Assembly (NCBI GenBank): GCA_007134805.1
Contig: SLKB01000110.1
Coordinates: 1-11,568, forward strand
Direction: 5' to 3'
DNA: 11,568 bases
From: Paracoccaceae bacterium
GTDB lineage: Bacteria; Pseudomonadota; Alphaproteobacteria; Rhodobacterales; Rhodobacteraceae
Positions 1-6,626 of this stretch are shown one piece after another (positions within the stretch are counted from its first letter, which is position 1; each line of letters starts with the position of its first letter). The position numbers were made by a program, and so were the translations under genes. Under the pieces are notes generated by a model, which was not told the origin of the DNA, ran no database searches, and saw only the letters and a list, made by a program, of their open reading frames with translations.

Positions 1-325
1 CGGTCGCGTGCGCGACGGCAATCGCGGCCCTGGGGTCATGCGCCTCAATGATGATCCCGAGGCCAAGCTCCGGGCATTCCTGCCGGATCAGACGCCCGAG
101 GCTCGCCATCAGGGCAAGGGTTTCGGGGCGCGCGGCCGTGTCCGCGCTGCGGGTTGCATCCTGCAACTTGACCCATGGAATGCCCGCTTCGGCAAAGACC
201 CGGGCATTGGTGGCAACATATTCCTCAAGCCAGCCGACCGGGCGCTGCGGGCCGCGCGCGAAATCGGGCAGATGCAAGGCTGCGATGACCAGCGGTTCAG
301 ATGTCTGGAAGAGGGGGCGCGTCAT
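1..325 (-). CDS. BtpA/SgcQ-family protein, N-terminal part (runs off the left edge)
   Basis: The first 108 residues of a leftward gene are present and the rest lies outside the window. The protein begins MTRPLFQTSEPLVIAALHLP. It continues with a stretch placing an acidic helix before AGIPWVKLQDATRSAD and later has GIIIEAHDPRAAIAVAHAT, near residues 89-107. This layout, with 'HLP' after the first strand, a 'GI..VKLQD' strand and an 'EAHDP.AA.A.AHAT' segment, fits the TIM-barrel-like BtpA/SgcQ family. BtpA was named for photosystem I biogenesis in cyanobacteria, while SgcQ lies in an E. coli sugar operon; the biochemical activity is poorly defined. The ATG overlaps the TGA of the upstream kinase gene (ATGA), so translation is probably coupled and the protein probably serves the same sugar pathway. 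The family assignment is from pattern recognition on a partial sequence. Confidence 0.75.
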   Translation of the reverse strand, partial: MTRPLFQTSEPLVIAALHLPDFARGPQRPVGWLEEYVATNARVFAEAGIPWVKLQDATRSADTAARPETLALMASLGRLIRQECPELGLGIIIEAHDPRAAIAVAHAT

Positions 326-1344
326 GTCGCAGGGTTCCCGTGAGCGAGGGCAGGGTCCGCGGGAAGGGAGGCCAGCGCGCCATCGGCCCCGAATGCTGCC
401 ACGACCCGGGCTGCGGCCCAGGCGCCGCACTGCGCTGCCTGCACCGGGTCGCGCGTCTGCACAAGCCCGGCAAGAAACCCGCCGCAAAACGCGTCACCCG
501 CCCCGGTGGGATCGACAGTATCGGCGGCAACCGGCGGGACGGGCACAGCGCGGCGTGCCGCGCGGTCCCAGACAAGCACGCCTTCGGGCCCGAGTTTCAC
601 GGCAAGCGCACCAGGGCAGTGCTGCGCCAGGATGGCCAGCCCGTCCGCGGGCCTCGCGCCGGGCAAAAGCGCCGAGAGTTCGACCTCGCTGGGCAGGAAG
701 GCATCGAGCCGCCCCAGGATCGCGGTCAGGCGCGCGAGCGGATGCGCGGCCAGTTGCCAGCCGGGATCGGCGGTGACGAGCGCCCCGCCCGGGGCAAAGC
801 GCGCGTGCATTGCCTCCATCACCTCGGGCTGGCTGGGCGCCAGATGGACACCGCGCGCCTGCAGGAAATGCGCGGGCACCTGTTCGGGGCGCAGGGGCCG
901 GGTCAGGCGGAATTTCGAATAACTGATCTCGCCACTGCTCTCGCGGCTCTCTAGGACCGCGCGGAACGTCGCGATCTGCGCCGGTGTCAACCTGTCCGTG
1001 GGAAACCCCGCCTCGGCCAGCGCCTCGGGTGGGCTCTGGAGATGCTCCTCGCGCCTTCCATCTGGCTCGTAGATGAACCAGTTGCAGGCCGCAAGCTGCG
1101 CCTCTGACCAGACCACCCCGCCAAGGTCGATCCCGGCCTGCTCCAGCCGGTCGATGACCGCGCGCGGGTAGCTGGCCACGGCATGGCTGACAAGCCCGAC
1201 ATTCCCGCCGCACAGCCGCGCCCCGACGGCTGAATAGGCCCCGTTGCCGCCCGCCTGAGCCAGACCCACCCGGCCATCCGCGGCAATGACATTATCGACG
1301 GTCAACCCGCCGATAGTCACCAGATCGACCCTGCGCCCTGGCAC
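322..1344 (-). CDS. PfkB-family carbohydrate kinase
   Basis: A 340-residue ribokinase/PfkB-type kinase that should transfer phosphate from ATP to a sugar or sugar conjugate in the cytoplasm. The N-terminal strand VDLVTIGGLTVDNVI is followed by the substrate-side glycine motif AGGNGAYSAVGARLCGG. A central PSEVE segment matches the NxxE-type metal/phosphate region. Near the C-terminus lies the signature DTVDPTGAGDAFCGGF, whose GAGD aspartate (about residue 284) is the expected catalytic base. The chosen start is the GTG at 1344, four bases after the SIS gene stop; a GTG at 1320 is possible. The frame stays open further upstream, but that part lies inside the SIS gene and does not look like kinase sequence. 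The gene lies between the SIS and BtpA genes in one leftward operon. In Frl/Fra pathways a PfkB kinase phosphorylates a fructosamine before a SIS deglycase acts; that role here is inference. Confidence 0.88.
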   Translation of the reverse strand: MPGRRVDLVTIGGLTVDNVIAADGRVGLAQAGGNGAYSAVGARLCGGNVGLVSHAVASYPRAVIDRLEQAGIDLGGVVWSEAQLAACNWFIYEPDGRREEHLQSPPEALAEAGFPTDRLTPAQIATFRAVLESRESSGEISYSKFRLTRPLRPEQVPAHFLQARGVHLAPSQPEVMEAMHARFAPGGALVTADPGWQLAAHPLARLTAILGRLDAFLPSEVELSALLPGARPADGLAILAQHCPGALAVKLGPEGVLVWDRAARRAVPVPPVAADTVDPTGAGDAFCGGFLAGLVQTRDPVQAAQCGAWAAARVVAAFGADGALASLPADPALAHGNPAT

Positions 1345-1348
1345 CCGA

Positions 1349-2470
1349 TCAACCGCCCAGCCGGGGCGCCCCAAGCCCGAGCGCATCGCGCTCGACCGCG
1401 GCGTGATAGCCGAAGAGATGCAGCGGAACCGCATAGAGGATCGGCGCGAAGGCGTCGCCGACCCTGGGAAGGTGCCAGGCCAGATCGGCAATCCCGGCGA
1501 TCTCGGTCTCGCCCTCGGGCACGAGGGCCACGCAGAAGCCGTCGCAGCCACGGCTCATGATCGCCGTCTCGACCGCGCGCTGGTGGCTCTGCGCATCGGG
1601 CGCGATCAGAAACAGCGGATCCCCCGCCTTCTGGGTCCGATAATGGTGATACTCCTCGAGCGGGAAGGAAATCGCGTGGATCGGCGCGAGTTCCTTGAGC
1701 TTGGCCGCGCCGAAGGCCGCAGGCGCATAGGCGCCGCCCGCCCCGCAAAGCAGGACGAGGTCGGCGCGCGCGAGCTTGCGCGCCAACTCCTCGGCCGGGG
1801 TGTAGAAGGCCTGTGCAACCGCATCCACCTGGTCAGGCAGCGCCGCGAGCCCCGCGTCAAGCTCGGCGACGATATCGGGGTGCGTGCCCTTCGCGCGCGC
1901 GATCTCCGTGGCAAGCGCCAGCTTCAGCGCCATCGCGGCCGTACTCGACTGGGTTGGCCAGCCGCCACGCGTGGCGCGGATATGCAGCGCGCCGGGGAAT
2001 TCCTCCATCAGGGGCGAGCCCAGCGTGTTCGACAGCCCGATCGTGTAGGCGCCGCGCGCGGCGGCCTTCTTCATTCCTTCGATTACAGGTTCGGTCTTGC
2101 CGCTCGAAGACAGGCCGATCACGATCGTGCCCGCGTCGGCCATCTCCGTGCCGTAGCAGTCGAAATCGAACGCCTCATAGGGCTCGCACACGGCCCCGAG
2201 CGCCTGCTCCATCGCGTGGCGCACCCCGTAGCCGGAAATCCACGAATCGCCGCAGCCGATCATCACCACGCGCCGGATCTGACGCGGCGCCAGATCGGCC
2301 GCGATCTGCGCCAGCGGCGCGCGATTGGCCTCGAGTGTCTCGCGGATGGCCTTCGCCTGGGACATCATCTCGGCCTTGGTCAGCGCCACGCGCCGGAACC
2401 GCTCGGGGTCGCCGGGGGCGTCCGAGGACGATTCGCGCTGAATGGCCTTGATACGCTCTGCGATGGTCAT
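1349..2470 (-). CDS. SIS-domain sugar-phosphate isomerase/deglycase (GlmS-C/FrlB/AgaS-like)
   Basis: A 373-residue cytoplasmic protein with two SIS domains. The first has the IGCGDSW turn (near 72-78) and the phosphate-binding loop GLSSSGKTEP (near 119-128); the second begins near LVLLCGAGGAYAPAA. KLKE is followed 16 residues later by the second His of EYHHYR, giving E260 and H276. In GlmS the isomerase-domain pair E488/H504 has the same spacing, and as I recall so does the FraB deglycase pair. The sequence ends at GAPRLGG, so the C-terminal Lys tail of GlmS (PRNLAKSVTVE) is missing, and there is no glutaminase domain. A catabolic isomerase, deaminase or deglycase is therefore likelier than GlmS. 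The ATG at 2470 is chosen because GAGGAG lies about 6-8 bases upstream; the adjacent in-frame TTG at 2473 is too close. It is the first gene of the leftward operon, divergent from the DeoR gene. Confidence 0.87.
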   Translation of the reverse strand: MTIAERIKAIQRESSSDAPGDPERFRRVALTKAEMMSQAKAIRETLEANRAPLAQIAADLAPRQIRRVVMIGCGDSWISGYGVRHAMEQALGAVCEPYEAFDFDCYGTEMADAGTIVIGLSSSGKTEPVIEGMKKAAARGAYTIGLSNTLGSPLMEEFPGALHIRATRGGWPTQSSTAAMALKLALATEIARAKGTHPDIVAELDAGLAALPDQVDAVAQAFYTPAEELARKLARADLVLLCGAGGAYAPAAFGAAKLKELAPIHAISFPLEEYHHYRTQKAGDPLFLIAPDAQSHQRAVETAIMSRGCDGFCVALVPEGETEIAGIADLAWHLPRVGDAFAPILYAVPLHLFGYHAAVERDALGLGAPRLGG

Positions 2471-2581
2471 CAAACTCTCCTCTGGTCTGGTCCGAAGCCA
2501 CGCGCATCGGGCGGGATGGCGCGACAGGTATATTTGCGTTATTTGTCATTTTATTTTGAAACGCAAGAAAAGGATGGGGGA
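2471..2581. promoter_or_regulatory. Divergent control region between the SIS operon and the deoR-type gene
   Basis: This 111-bp gap between divergent start codons must carry both promoters. Positions 2530-2572 are strikingly AT-rich against the surrounding GC-rich DNA. It contains GAGGAG, the ribosome binding site for the SIS gene, and AAGGA seven bases before the DeoR ATG. No convincing -35/-10 pair could be fixed on either strand by eye. Confidence 0.6.
2534..2566. promoter_or_regulatory. Inverted repeat TTGCGTT...AACGCAA, candidate DeoR-family operator
   Basis: A perfect 7-bp inverted repeat, TTGCGTT at 2534-2540 and AACGCAA at 2560-2566, flanks an AT-rich centre, with half-sites 26 bp apart centre to centre. 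The right half extends into CGCAAGAAAA (2562-2571). The same 10-mer recurs in inverted orientation before the ABC operon. Its place between divergent genes, one of them for a DeoR-family protein, makes it a natural autoregulatory operator. The binding role is inference. Confidence 0.4.
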
Positions 2582-3385
2582 ATGGGTGAAGCCGAAAGCG
2601 CGTTGCCGCTTCTTGCACCACGCCATCAGCGAATCCTCGACATGGTCGAAGAGCATCGCATGGTCGAGGTGACGCATCTTGCCGACGCTCTCGGCGTCTC
2701 GGCGGTGACGATCCGGACGGATCTGGACCTGCTGGACCGGCGCCGCCTGCTGCGGCGCATCCGGGGTGGGGCGATGGCCGTGCGTCCCGCGCGTTTCCAG
2801 CGCCCGCTTGACCTGATCATGCACAGTTTCGACACGGAAAAAGAGCGTATCGGTGCCATGGCCGCACGGATGGTGCGCGATGGCGAGACCATCATCCTCG
2901 ATGCCGGGACGACAACGCTGGCCATGGCGGCGGCGCTGCCCGATGACCTGCGCGATGTCGTGGTCCTGACCAGCAGTCTCGATATCGCGCTCACACTGAA
3001 CCAGAACCCGGGCGTGACCGTGTTTGTCACTGGCGGAAAGCTCAAGAAATCCGGCCGGAACAGCAATTCCCGCTCGCTGATTCCGCCCTATGGCACGTTT
3101 CTGCTCGAAGAGGTCAATGCGGATTGCGCCTATCTGTGCTGCGCCGGGATCGATGCGCAGCGGGGCTTCACCAATGCCTTCCTCGACGAGATCCCGATCA
3201 AGCGGGCGATGCTCGCCTCGGCCCGGCGGGCCGTGATGCTGGGCGATCACGGCAAGATCAGCCATGTCGCCGGGGCCCGGATCGCCGATCTGGACGAGAT
3301 CACCACCCTCATCACCGACTCGGATGCCAAGCCCTCGGACATTCAGGCGCTCGAGGCGAAGGGGCTCGAGGTGCTGCGCGCCTGA
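2582..3385 (+). CDS. DeoR-family transcriptional regulator
   Basis: A 267-residue regulator. The N-terminal helix-turn-helix covers about residues 12-65, with the DeoR signature HLADALGVSAVTIRTDLDLL followed by RRIRGGAM, a variant of the usual 'R.HGGA'. The C-terminal DeoRC sensor domain shows the phosphosugar-binding elements DAGTTT (107-112), TSSLDIA (130-136), TGGKL (150-154), CCAGID..RGFTN, a conserved Lys in IPIKRAML (about 207) and LGDHGKIS, near 220. DeoR proteins usually repress sugar operons and release DNA on binding a phosphorylated sugar. The ATG at 2582 is chosen because AAGGA sits seven bases upstream and homology starts just after it. The frame is open far upstream, but that stretch is antisense to the SIS gene. 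The gene is divergent from the SIS/kinase/BtpA operon and upstream of the importer genes, so it probably controls both arms. The ligand is unknown. Confidence 0.92.
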   Translation: MGEAESALPLLAPRHQRILDMVEEHRMVEVTHLADALGVSAVTIRTDLDLLDRRRLLRRIRGGAMAVRPARFQRPLDLIMHSFDTEKERIGAMAARMVRDGETIILDAGTTTLAMAAALPDDLRDVVVLTSSLDIALTLNQNPGVTVFVTGGKLKKSGRNSNSRSLIPPYGTFLLEEVNADCAYLCCAGIDAQRGFTNAFLDEIPIKRAMLASARRAVMLGDHGKISHVAGARIADLDEITTLITDSDAKPSDIQALEAKGLEVLRA

Positions 3386-3564
3386 CCGCCCCGGTGCCGC
3401 TGCCGCAATTCTGACCACAGGGCACCAGGATCGTCGCGTTGCGACCAAATTTTAACCATACCGTATTTTTTCTTGCGAAAACTTTTGATTTGTCCAACGA
3501 TGAAAGAAGAGATGAGGAAGGCGCACGCTGAGGTGCGGTAGGATAAGCTCGACAGGAGGTCACG
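3386..3564 (+). promoter_or_regulatory. Leader/promoter region of the ABC importer operon
   Basis: These 179 bp separate the regulator from the importer genes. The first 50 bp are GC-rich and contain a weak stem, GGTGCC (3393-3398) with GGCACC (3421-3426), without a following T run. Positions 3445-3495 are AT-rich and promoter-like but give no clear -35/-10 pair. TTGCGA occurs twice as direct repeats (3439-3444 and 3473-3478). The region ends with AGGAGG (3554-3559), five bases before the binding-protein ATG, the strongest ribosome binding site of the locus. Confidence 0.5.
3468..3477 (-). promoter_or_regulatory. CGCAAGAAAA box, second candidate DeoR-family operator site
   Basis: TTTTCTTGCG on the + strand is the reverse complement of CGCAAGAAAA, which is also found at 2562-2571 in the divergent control region. 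It overlaps a short TTTTC-TTGC-GAAAA dyad. It sits about 90 bp before the importer start codon, where a repressor could block transcription. An exact 10-mer shared by just the two control regions suggests a common regulator, but no binding evidence exists here. Confidence 0.35.
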
Positions 3565-4611
3565 ATGAGACTGAAGCGGAGAACAGTTCTTGGGGGAATG
3601 ATGGGAACCGTGGCGCTGTCCGCGCCGACCATCCTGCGGGCACAGTCACGCGAACTGGTGATGATCGGATACGGGAACGAGCAGGATCAGCCCCTGATCC
3701 GCGCCGGCGAAGAGCTGGGCCGCCGCAATCCGGGCGTGACCTTGCGGATCATCGGCGGGTTGTCGACCGAGGCGCTGGCGCAGATCCGCGCCGCGCGCGG
3801 CGATTCGCCCTATGATCTGGCCGTGATGGGCTCGCCCGCGATCATCAACGCGCTCGATGAAGACGTGCTCGAACCGCTCGACATGGGCATGATCCCCAAC
3901 CTCGCCAATGTCGACCCCCGCTTCCCGCCCTATGGCTATGACACGGGCTGCCCGATCAGTTTCGAGGGGATCGGCGTCGCCTACAACACCGAGGCGATCG
4001 ACACCCCGCCCGAGACCTGGGCCGATCTGTGGAATCCTGAATTCGCAGGCCGCGTGGGCATGGCACGGCCGCAATCCAATCTCGGGCTGGGGGTTCTGGC
4101 CGCGACCAATCTGGCCTTCGACCGCGCCGAGGACGACATGCAGTTCGCGCTGGAAAAATGGATGGAGCTCGAGCCGCTTGTCGGTCGCAGCCCGCCGCTT
4201 CTCCAGCAGATGCTGGAACGCGGCGAGATCGATCTGGCGCCCCTGTGGCATGTCAACTCTGCCCTTGCTGCCGCGGCCGGGCTGCCGATCGGCTATGTCA
4301 AGATTGCAGGGCCCGGCCCGCTGATGCTGCCCTCGAACATCGTGCATTTCATCAACACTGCAGACGGCACCCGCGATCTGGTACACGAATTCGCCGACAT
4401 CCTGCTCGAAGAGGAAAGCCAGCAATTCATCGGTGGCGCGCCCTTCTTCTTCGGCACTGTCCGCGAAGGGATCGAGGTGCCCGAAGAAGGCCGCGCCTAT
4501 GTGCCCTCGACCCCTGAAGAACGCGACAGCATGACATCGCTTGACTGGCCGACAGTTGCGCCGCTGCGGGGCGACACGGTGGCCGATTTCGACCGCATGT
4601 TTGCCGGATGA
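3565..4611 (+). CDS. ABC importer, periplasmic solute-binding protein (PotD/AfuA-like)
   Basis: A 348-residue extracytoplasmic binding protein. The N-terminus MRLKRRTVLGG carries a twin-arginine pair (R5, R6), followed by a hydrophobic stretch and a probable cleavage near LRA|QS (26/27); this looks like a Tat signal rather than a plain Sec one. The mature part has the type 2 periplasmic-binding fold pattern of spermidine/putrescine, iron and opine binding proteins: ELVMIGYG at the start, SPYDLAVMGSPA, the central GIGVAYNTEAI..PPETWADLWNPEFAGRVGM motif and LPSNIVHFIN. It should capture the solute and deliver it to the two permeases. The excellent ribosome binding site suggests high expression, normal for a binding protein. 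Its stop overlaps the ATPase start (ATGA). Ligand specificity cannot be assigned; polyamine-like and opine-like solutes are both possible for this family. Confidence 0.88.
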   Translation: MRLKRRTVLGGMMGTVALSAPTILRAQSRELVMIGYGNEQDQPLIRAGEELGRRNPGVTLRIIGGLSTEALAQIRAARGDSPYDLAVMGSPAIINALDEDVLEPLDMGMIPNLANVDPRFPPYGYDTGCPISFEGIGVAYNTEAIDTPPETWADLWNPEFAGRVGMARPQSNLGLGVLAATNLAFDRAEDDMQFALEKWMELEPLVGRSPPLLQQMLERGEIDLAPLWHVNSALAAAAGLPIGYVKIAGPGPLMLPSNIVHFINTADGTRDLVHEFADILLEEESQQFIGGAPFFFGTVREGIEVPEEGRAYVPSTPEERDSMTSLDWPTVAPLRGDTVADFDRMFAG

Positions 4612-5687
4612 CCCTGGCGCGGGATCTGTCCCTGGCGTCCGCAGCCGATGCGGCGCAGGTGCTGCGCATCGACAAGGTGAGCAAGCGATTCGGCACATTC
4701 ACCGTGCTCGACGACTGCTCGATCGATGTGTCCGAGGGCGAGATTGTCACGCTTCTCGGCTCGTCGGGCTGCGGCAAGACGACACTCCTGCGCTGCATCG
4801 CCGGCTTCCTGACACCAGAGAAGGGCGCCATCCTGATTGACGGGCGCAACACGATCCCCGTGCCTGTCAATCGCCGCCCCGTTGGTGTGGTCTTCCAGAG
4901 TTATGCGCTGTTCCCGCATCTGACTGTCGAGGGCAATGTCGCCTACGGGCTCAAGATGCACGGCGTTCCGCGGCGCGAGATCGCGCGCCGCGTGGCCGAC
5001 GCCTTGGCGTCAGTCTCGCTTCGCGGCTTCGAGACACGCTACCCCTCGCAACTCTCGGGGGGGCAGCAACAGCGCGTCGCCATTGCCAGGGTGCTGGTGC
5101 TGGAGCCGCGGGTCCTGCTGCTTGACGAGCCGTTCAACGCGCTGGATGCCAAGCTGCGAGGCACCATGCAGGTCGAGCTGCGCGAGCTGATCAAGCGTCT
5201 CGGCATGACCGCGATCTTCGTCACGCATGACCAAGAAGAGGCGCTCACCCTCTCGGACCGCATCGCCGTGATGCGCGGCGGGCGGATCGAGCAGGTCGCC
5301 CCGCCCGATGAGATCTTCGACCGGCCCGCCACGGCCTATGTTGCCGATTTCATCGGCCTGTCCAATTTCATCCCGGCCGAGGTGCGCGATGGCAAGGTGA
5401 CCCTGCCCGACGGTCAGACCCTCGCCACCGAGGCGCAGGGCCCGGTGCGCGTCATGATCCGCCCGCATAACCTGCGCGCGATACCGCAGGGGCCCGGCCC
5501 GTGGCAGGGGCAGGTGCGCTTCCAGCGCAATGTCGGCCCGCTGATCGAATACACCATCACTGCGGGCCAGTCGGATATGCATGTCGTGGCCCTGCGGCGG
5601 GACCGGATCCGGCCCTGGGGTGAAGGCGATGCCGTAAGCCTCGAGGTGATCGACCCCGAATTCTGCAAGGTCTACCCGGAGGCATGA
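4608..5687 (+). CDS. ABC importer ATPase (PotA-like)
   Basis: A 359-residue nucleotide-binding subunit that powers import. All motifs are intact: Walker A GSSGCGKTT (51-59), Q-loop glutamine in VVFQSYALFPHLT (Q97), signature LSGGQQQR (149-156), Walker B VLLLDEP with catalytic E174, D-loop NALDAKLR, and the switch His in FVTHDQEEA (H207). The C-terminal third, from about residue 230, is a TOBE-type regulatory domain, with GLSNFIPAEV and VRVMIRPHNLR. This is the usual arrangement of PotA/FbpC/UgpC-type ATPases. The start ATG overlaps the binding-protein stop (ATGA) and no good ribosome binding site precedes it, so it probably depends on translational coupling. Residues 1-18 extend beyond the usual ATPase start; VLRIDKVSKRFG is where homology begins. 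Confidence 0.94.
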   Translation: MTLARDLSLASAADAAQVLRIDKVSKRFGTFTVLDDCSIDVSEGEIVTLLGSSGCGKTTLLRCIAGFLTPEKGAILIDGRNTIPVPVNRRPVGVVFQSYALFPHLTVEGNVAYGLKMHGVPRREIARRVADALASVSLRGFETRYPSQLSGGQQQRVAIARVLVLEPRVLLLDEPFNALDAKLRGTMQVELRELIKRLGMTAIFVTHDQEEALTLSDRIAVMRGGRIEQVAPPDEIFDRPATAYVADFIGLSNFIPAEVRDGKVTLPDGQTLATEAQGPVRVMIRPHNLRAIPQGPGPWQGQVRFQRNVGPLIEYTITAGQSDMHVVALRRDRIRPWGEGDAVSLEVIDPEFCKVYPEA

Positions 5688-6613
5688 TGGTTGCGATCCC
5701 CGCACCGCCTGACCGGCAGAAGCCTGTGGACTGGCTCATGGACAAGCTGCTTTCGGGGCAGGGTGTCTGGCCGGCCGTGCCGGCCATCCTCATCCTGGTC
5801 ATCGTCGCCGTCATCCCCTTCGTGATGCTGCTCTCGCTGGGGTTCAGCGATTTTTCCGTGTCGCGCGGGCAGATCATCGACCAGACCTTCTCGATGCGGC
5901 ACCTCGGCAATGTGCTCACCGATCCGCTCTACTGGACGACGTTTCAGCGCTCGATGTCGCTTGCGCTCAGCACGACCGCGATCTGCCTGCTGCTGGGCTA
6001 TCCGGTCGCCTATCTGTTCCTGATCGGGGGCAGATGGACCCGTCGCGCGATCCTGATCGTGACAATCGCGCCGCTCCTGACCAGCGGGATCGTGCGCACC
6101 TATGCGTGGCTGGTCATTCTGGGCGGGCGCGGGGTGCTGAACAATGCCCTGCTCGGCATGGGGTTGATCGACCAGCCCCTGCGCATCGTGAACACGCATT
6201 GGGCCGTGCTGATCGGCATGGTGCAGATCCACCTGCCCGTGATGATCCTGCCGCTGATCGCCGTGATGAGCCGTCATGACCGCAGCCTCGAAGAGGCCTC
6301 GGCCAATCTGGGCGCAAGCCGGATGGGCACGCTCAGGCACGTGATCCTGCCGCTCAGCGCGCCGGGGATCGGCACGGGTGCGGCGCTTGTCTTCACGCTC
6401 AGCTACACGACCTTCGTCGTGCCCCAGCTTCTGGGCGGCGGGAATTATCTGAACGCGGCCACCATGATCTATGAACAGGTCGTCTATTCGCTGGAATGGA
6501 GCAAGGCCTCGGTGATGTCGCTTCTTCTGATGGCAAGTTGCCTCGTCGTTCTGGTGGGCATCGCGCTTGTGACCAACCATTTCACGCGCTGGACGCGCGG
6601 GCGGCAGGGATGA
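5684..6613 (+). CDS. ABC importer permease 1 (PotB-like)
   Basis: A 309-residue inner-membrane permease with about six hydrophobic helices, beginning near 29-52 (the AVPAILILVIVAVIPFVMLL segment) and including 91-114, 121-147, 172-195, 231-250 and 275-296. The cytoplasmic EAA loop that docks on the ATPase is EEASANLGASRMGTLRHVIL (203-222), with the conserved Gly at 210. This is the PotB/AfuB type of binding-protein-dependent permease. Two consecutive ATGs (5684 and 5687) follow GGAGG at 5678-5682; the second has the better spacing, while the first overlaps the ATPase stop as ATGA. The true start is therefore uncertain by one residue. It pairs with the next gene product as a heterodimeric channel. 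Confidence 0.92.
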   Translation: MMVAIPAPPDRQKPVDWLMDKLLSGQGVWPAVPAILILVIVAVIPFVMLLSLGFSDFSVSRGQIIDQTFSMRHLGNVLTDPLYWTTFQRSMSLALSTTAICLLLGYPVAYLFLIGGRWTRRAILIVTIAPLLTSGIVRTYAWLVILGGRGVLNNALLGMGLIDQPLRIVNTHWAVLIGMVQIHLPVMILPLIAVMSRHDRSLEEASANLGASRMGTLRHVILPLSAPGIGTGAALVFTLSYTTFVVPQLLGGGNYLNAATMIYEQVVYSLEWSKASVMSLLLMASCLVVLVGIALVTNHFTRWTRGRQG

Positions 6614-6626
6614 AAGGACAGATCGC

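Noticed and set aside
1345..1551. N-terminal extension of the kinase to position 1551
   Set aside because: The extra 69 residues lie inside the SIS coding sequence, are Arg/Ser/Pro-rich and do not match the start of PfkB proteins; the GTG at 1344 just after the SIS stop fits better.
1286..2581. Long + strand open frame continuous with the DeoR gene upstream of 2582
   Set aside because: It is antisense to the SIS gene and has no family features. The DeoR homology begins just after the ATG at 2582, which has its own ribosome binding site.
2546..3448. 300-codon open frame on the minus strand
   Set aside because: It is opposite the DeoR-family gene and is explained by the high GC content at third codon positions of that gene.
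3500..3541. 13-codon mini-frame (MKEEMRKAHAEVR) before the binding-protein gene, as a possible leader peptide
   Set aside because: There is no ribosome binding site before it, no runs of regulatory codons and no attenuator structure, so it is most likely chance.
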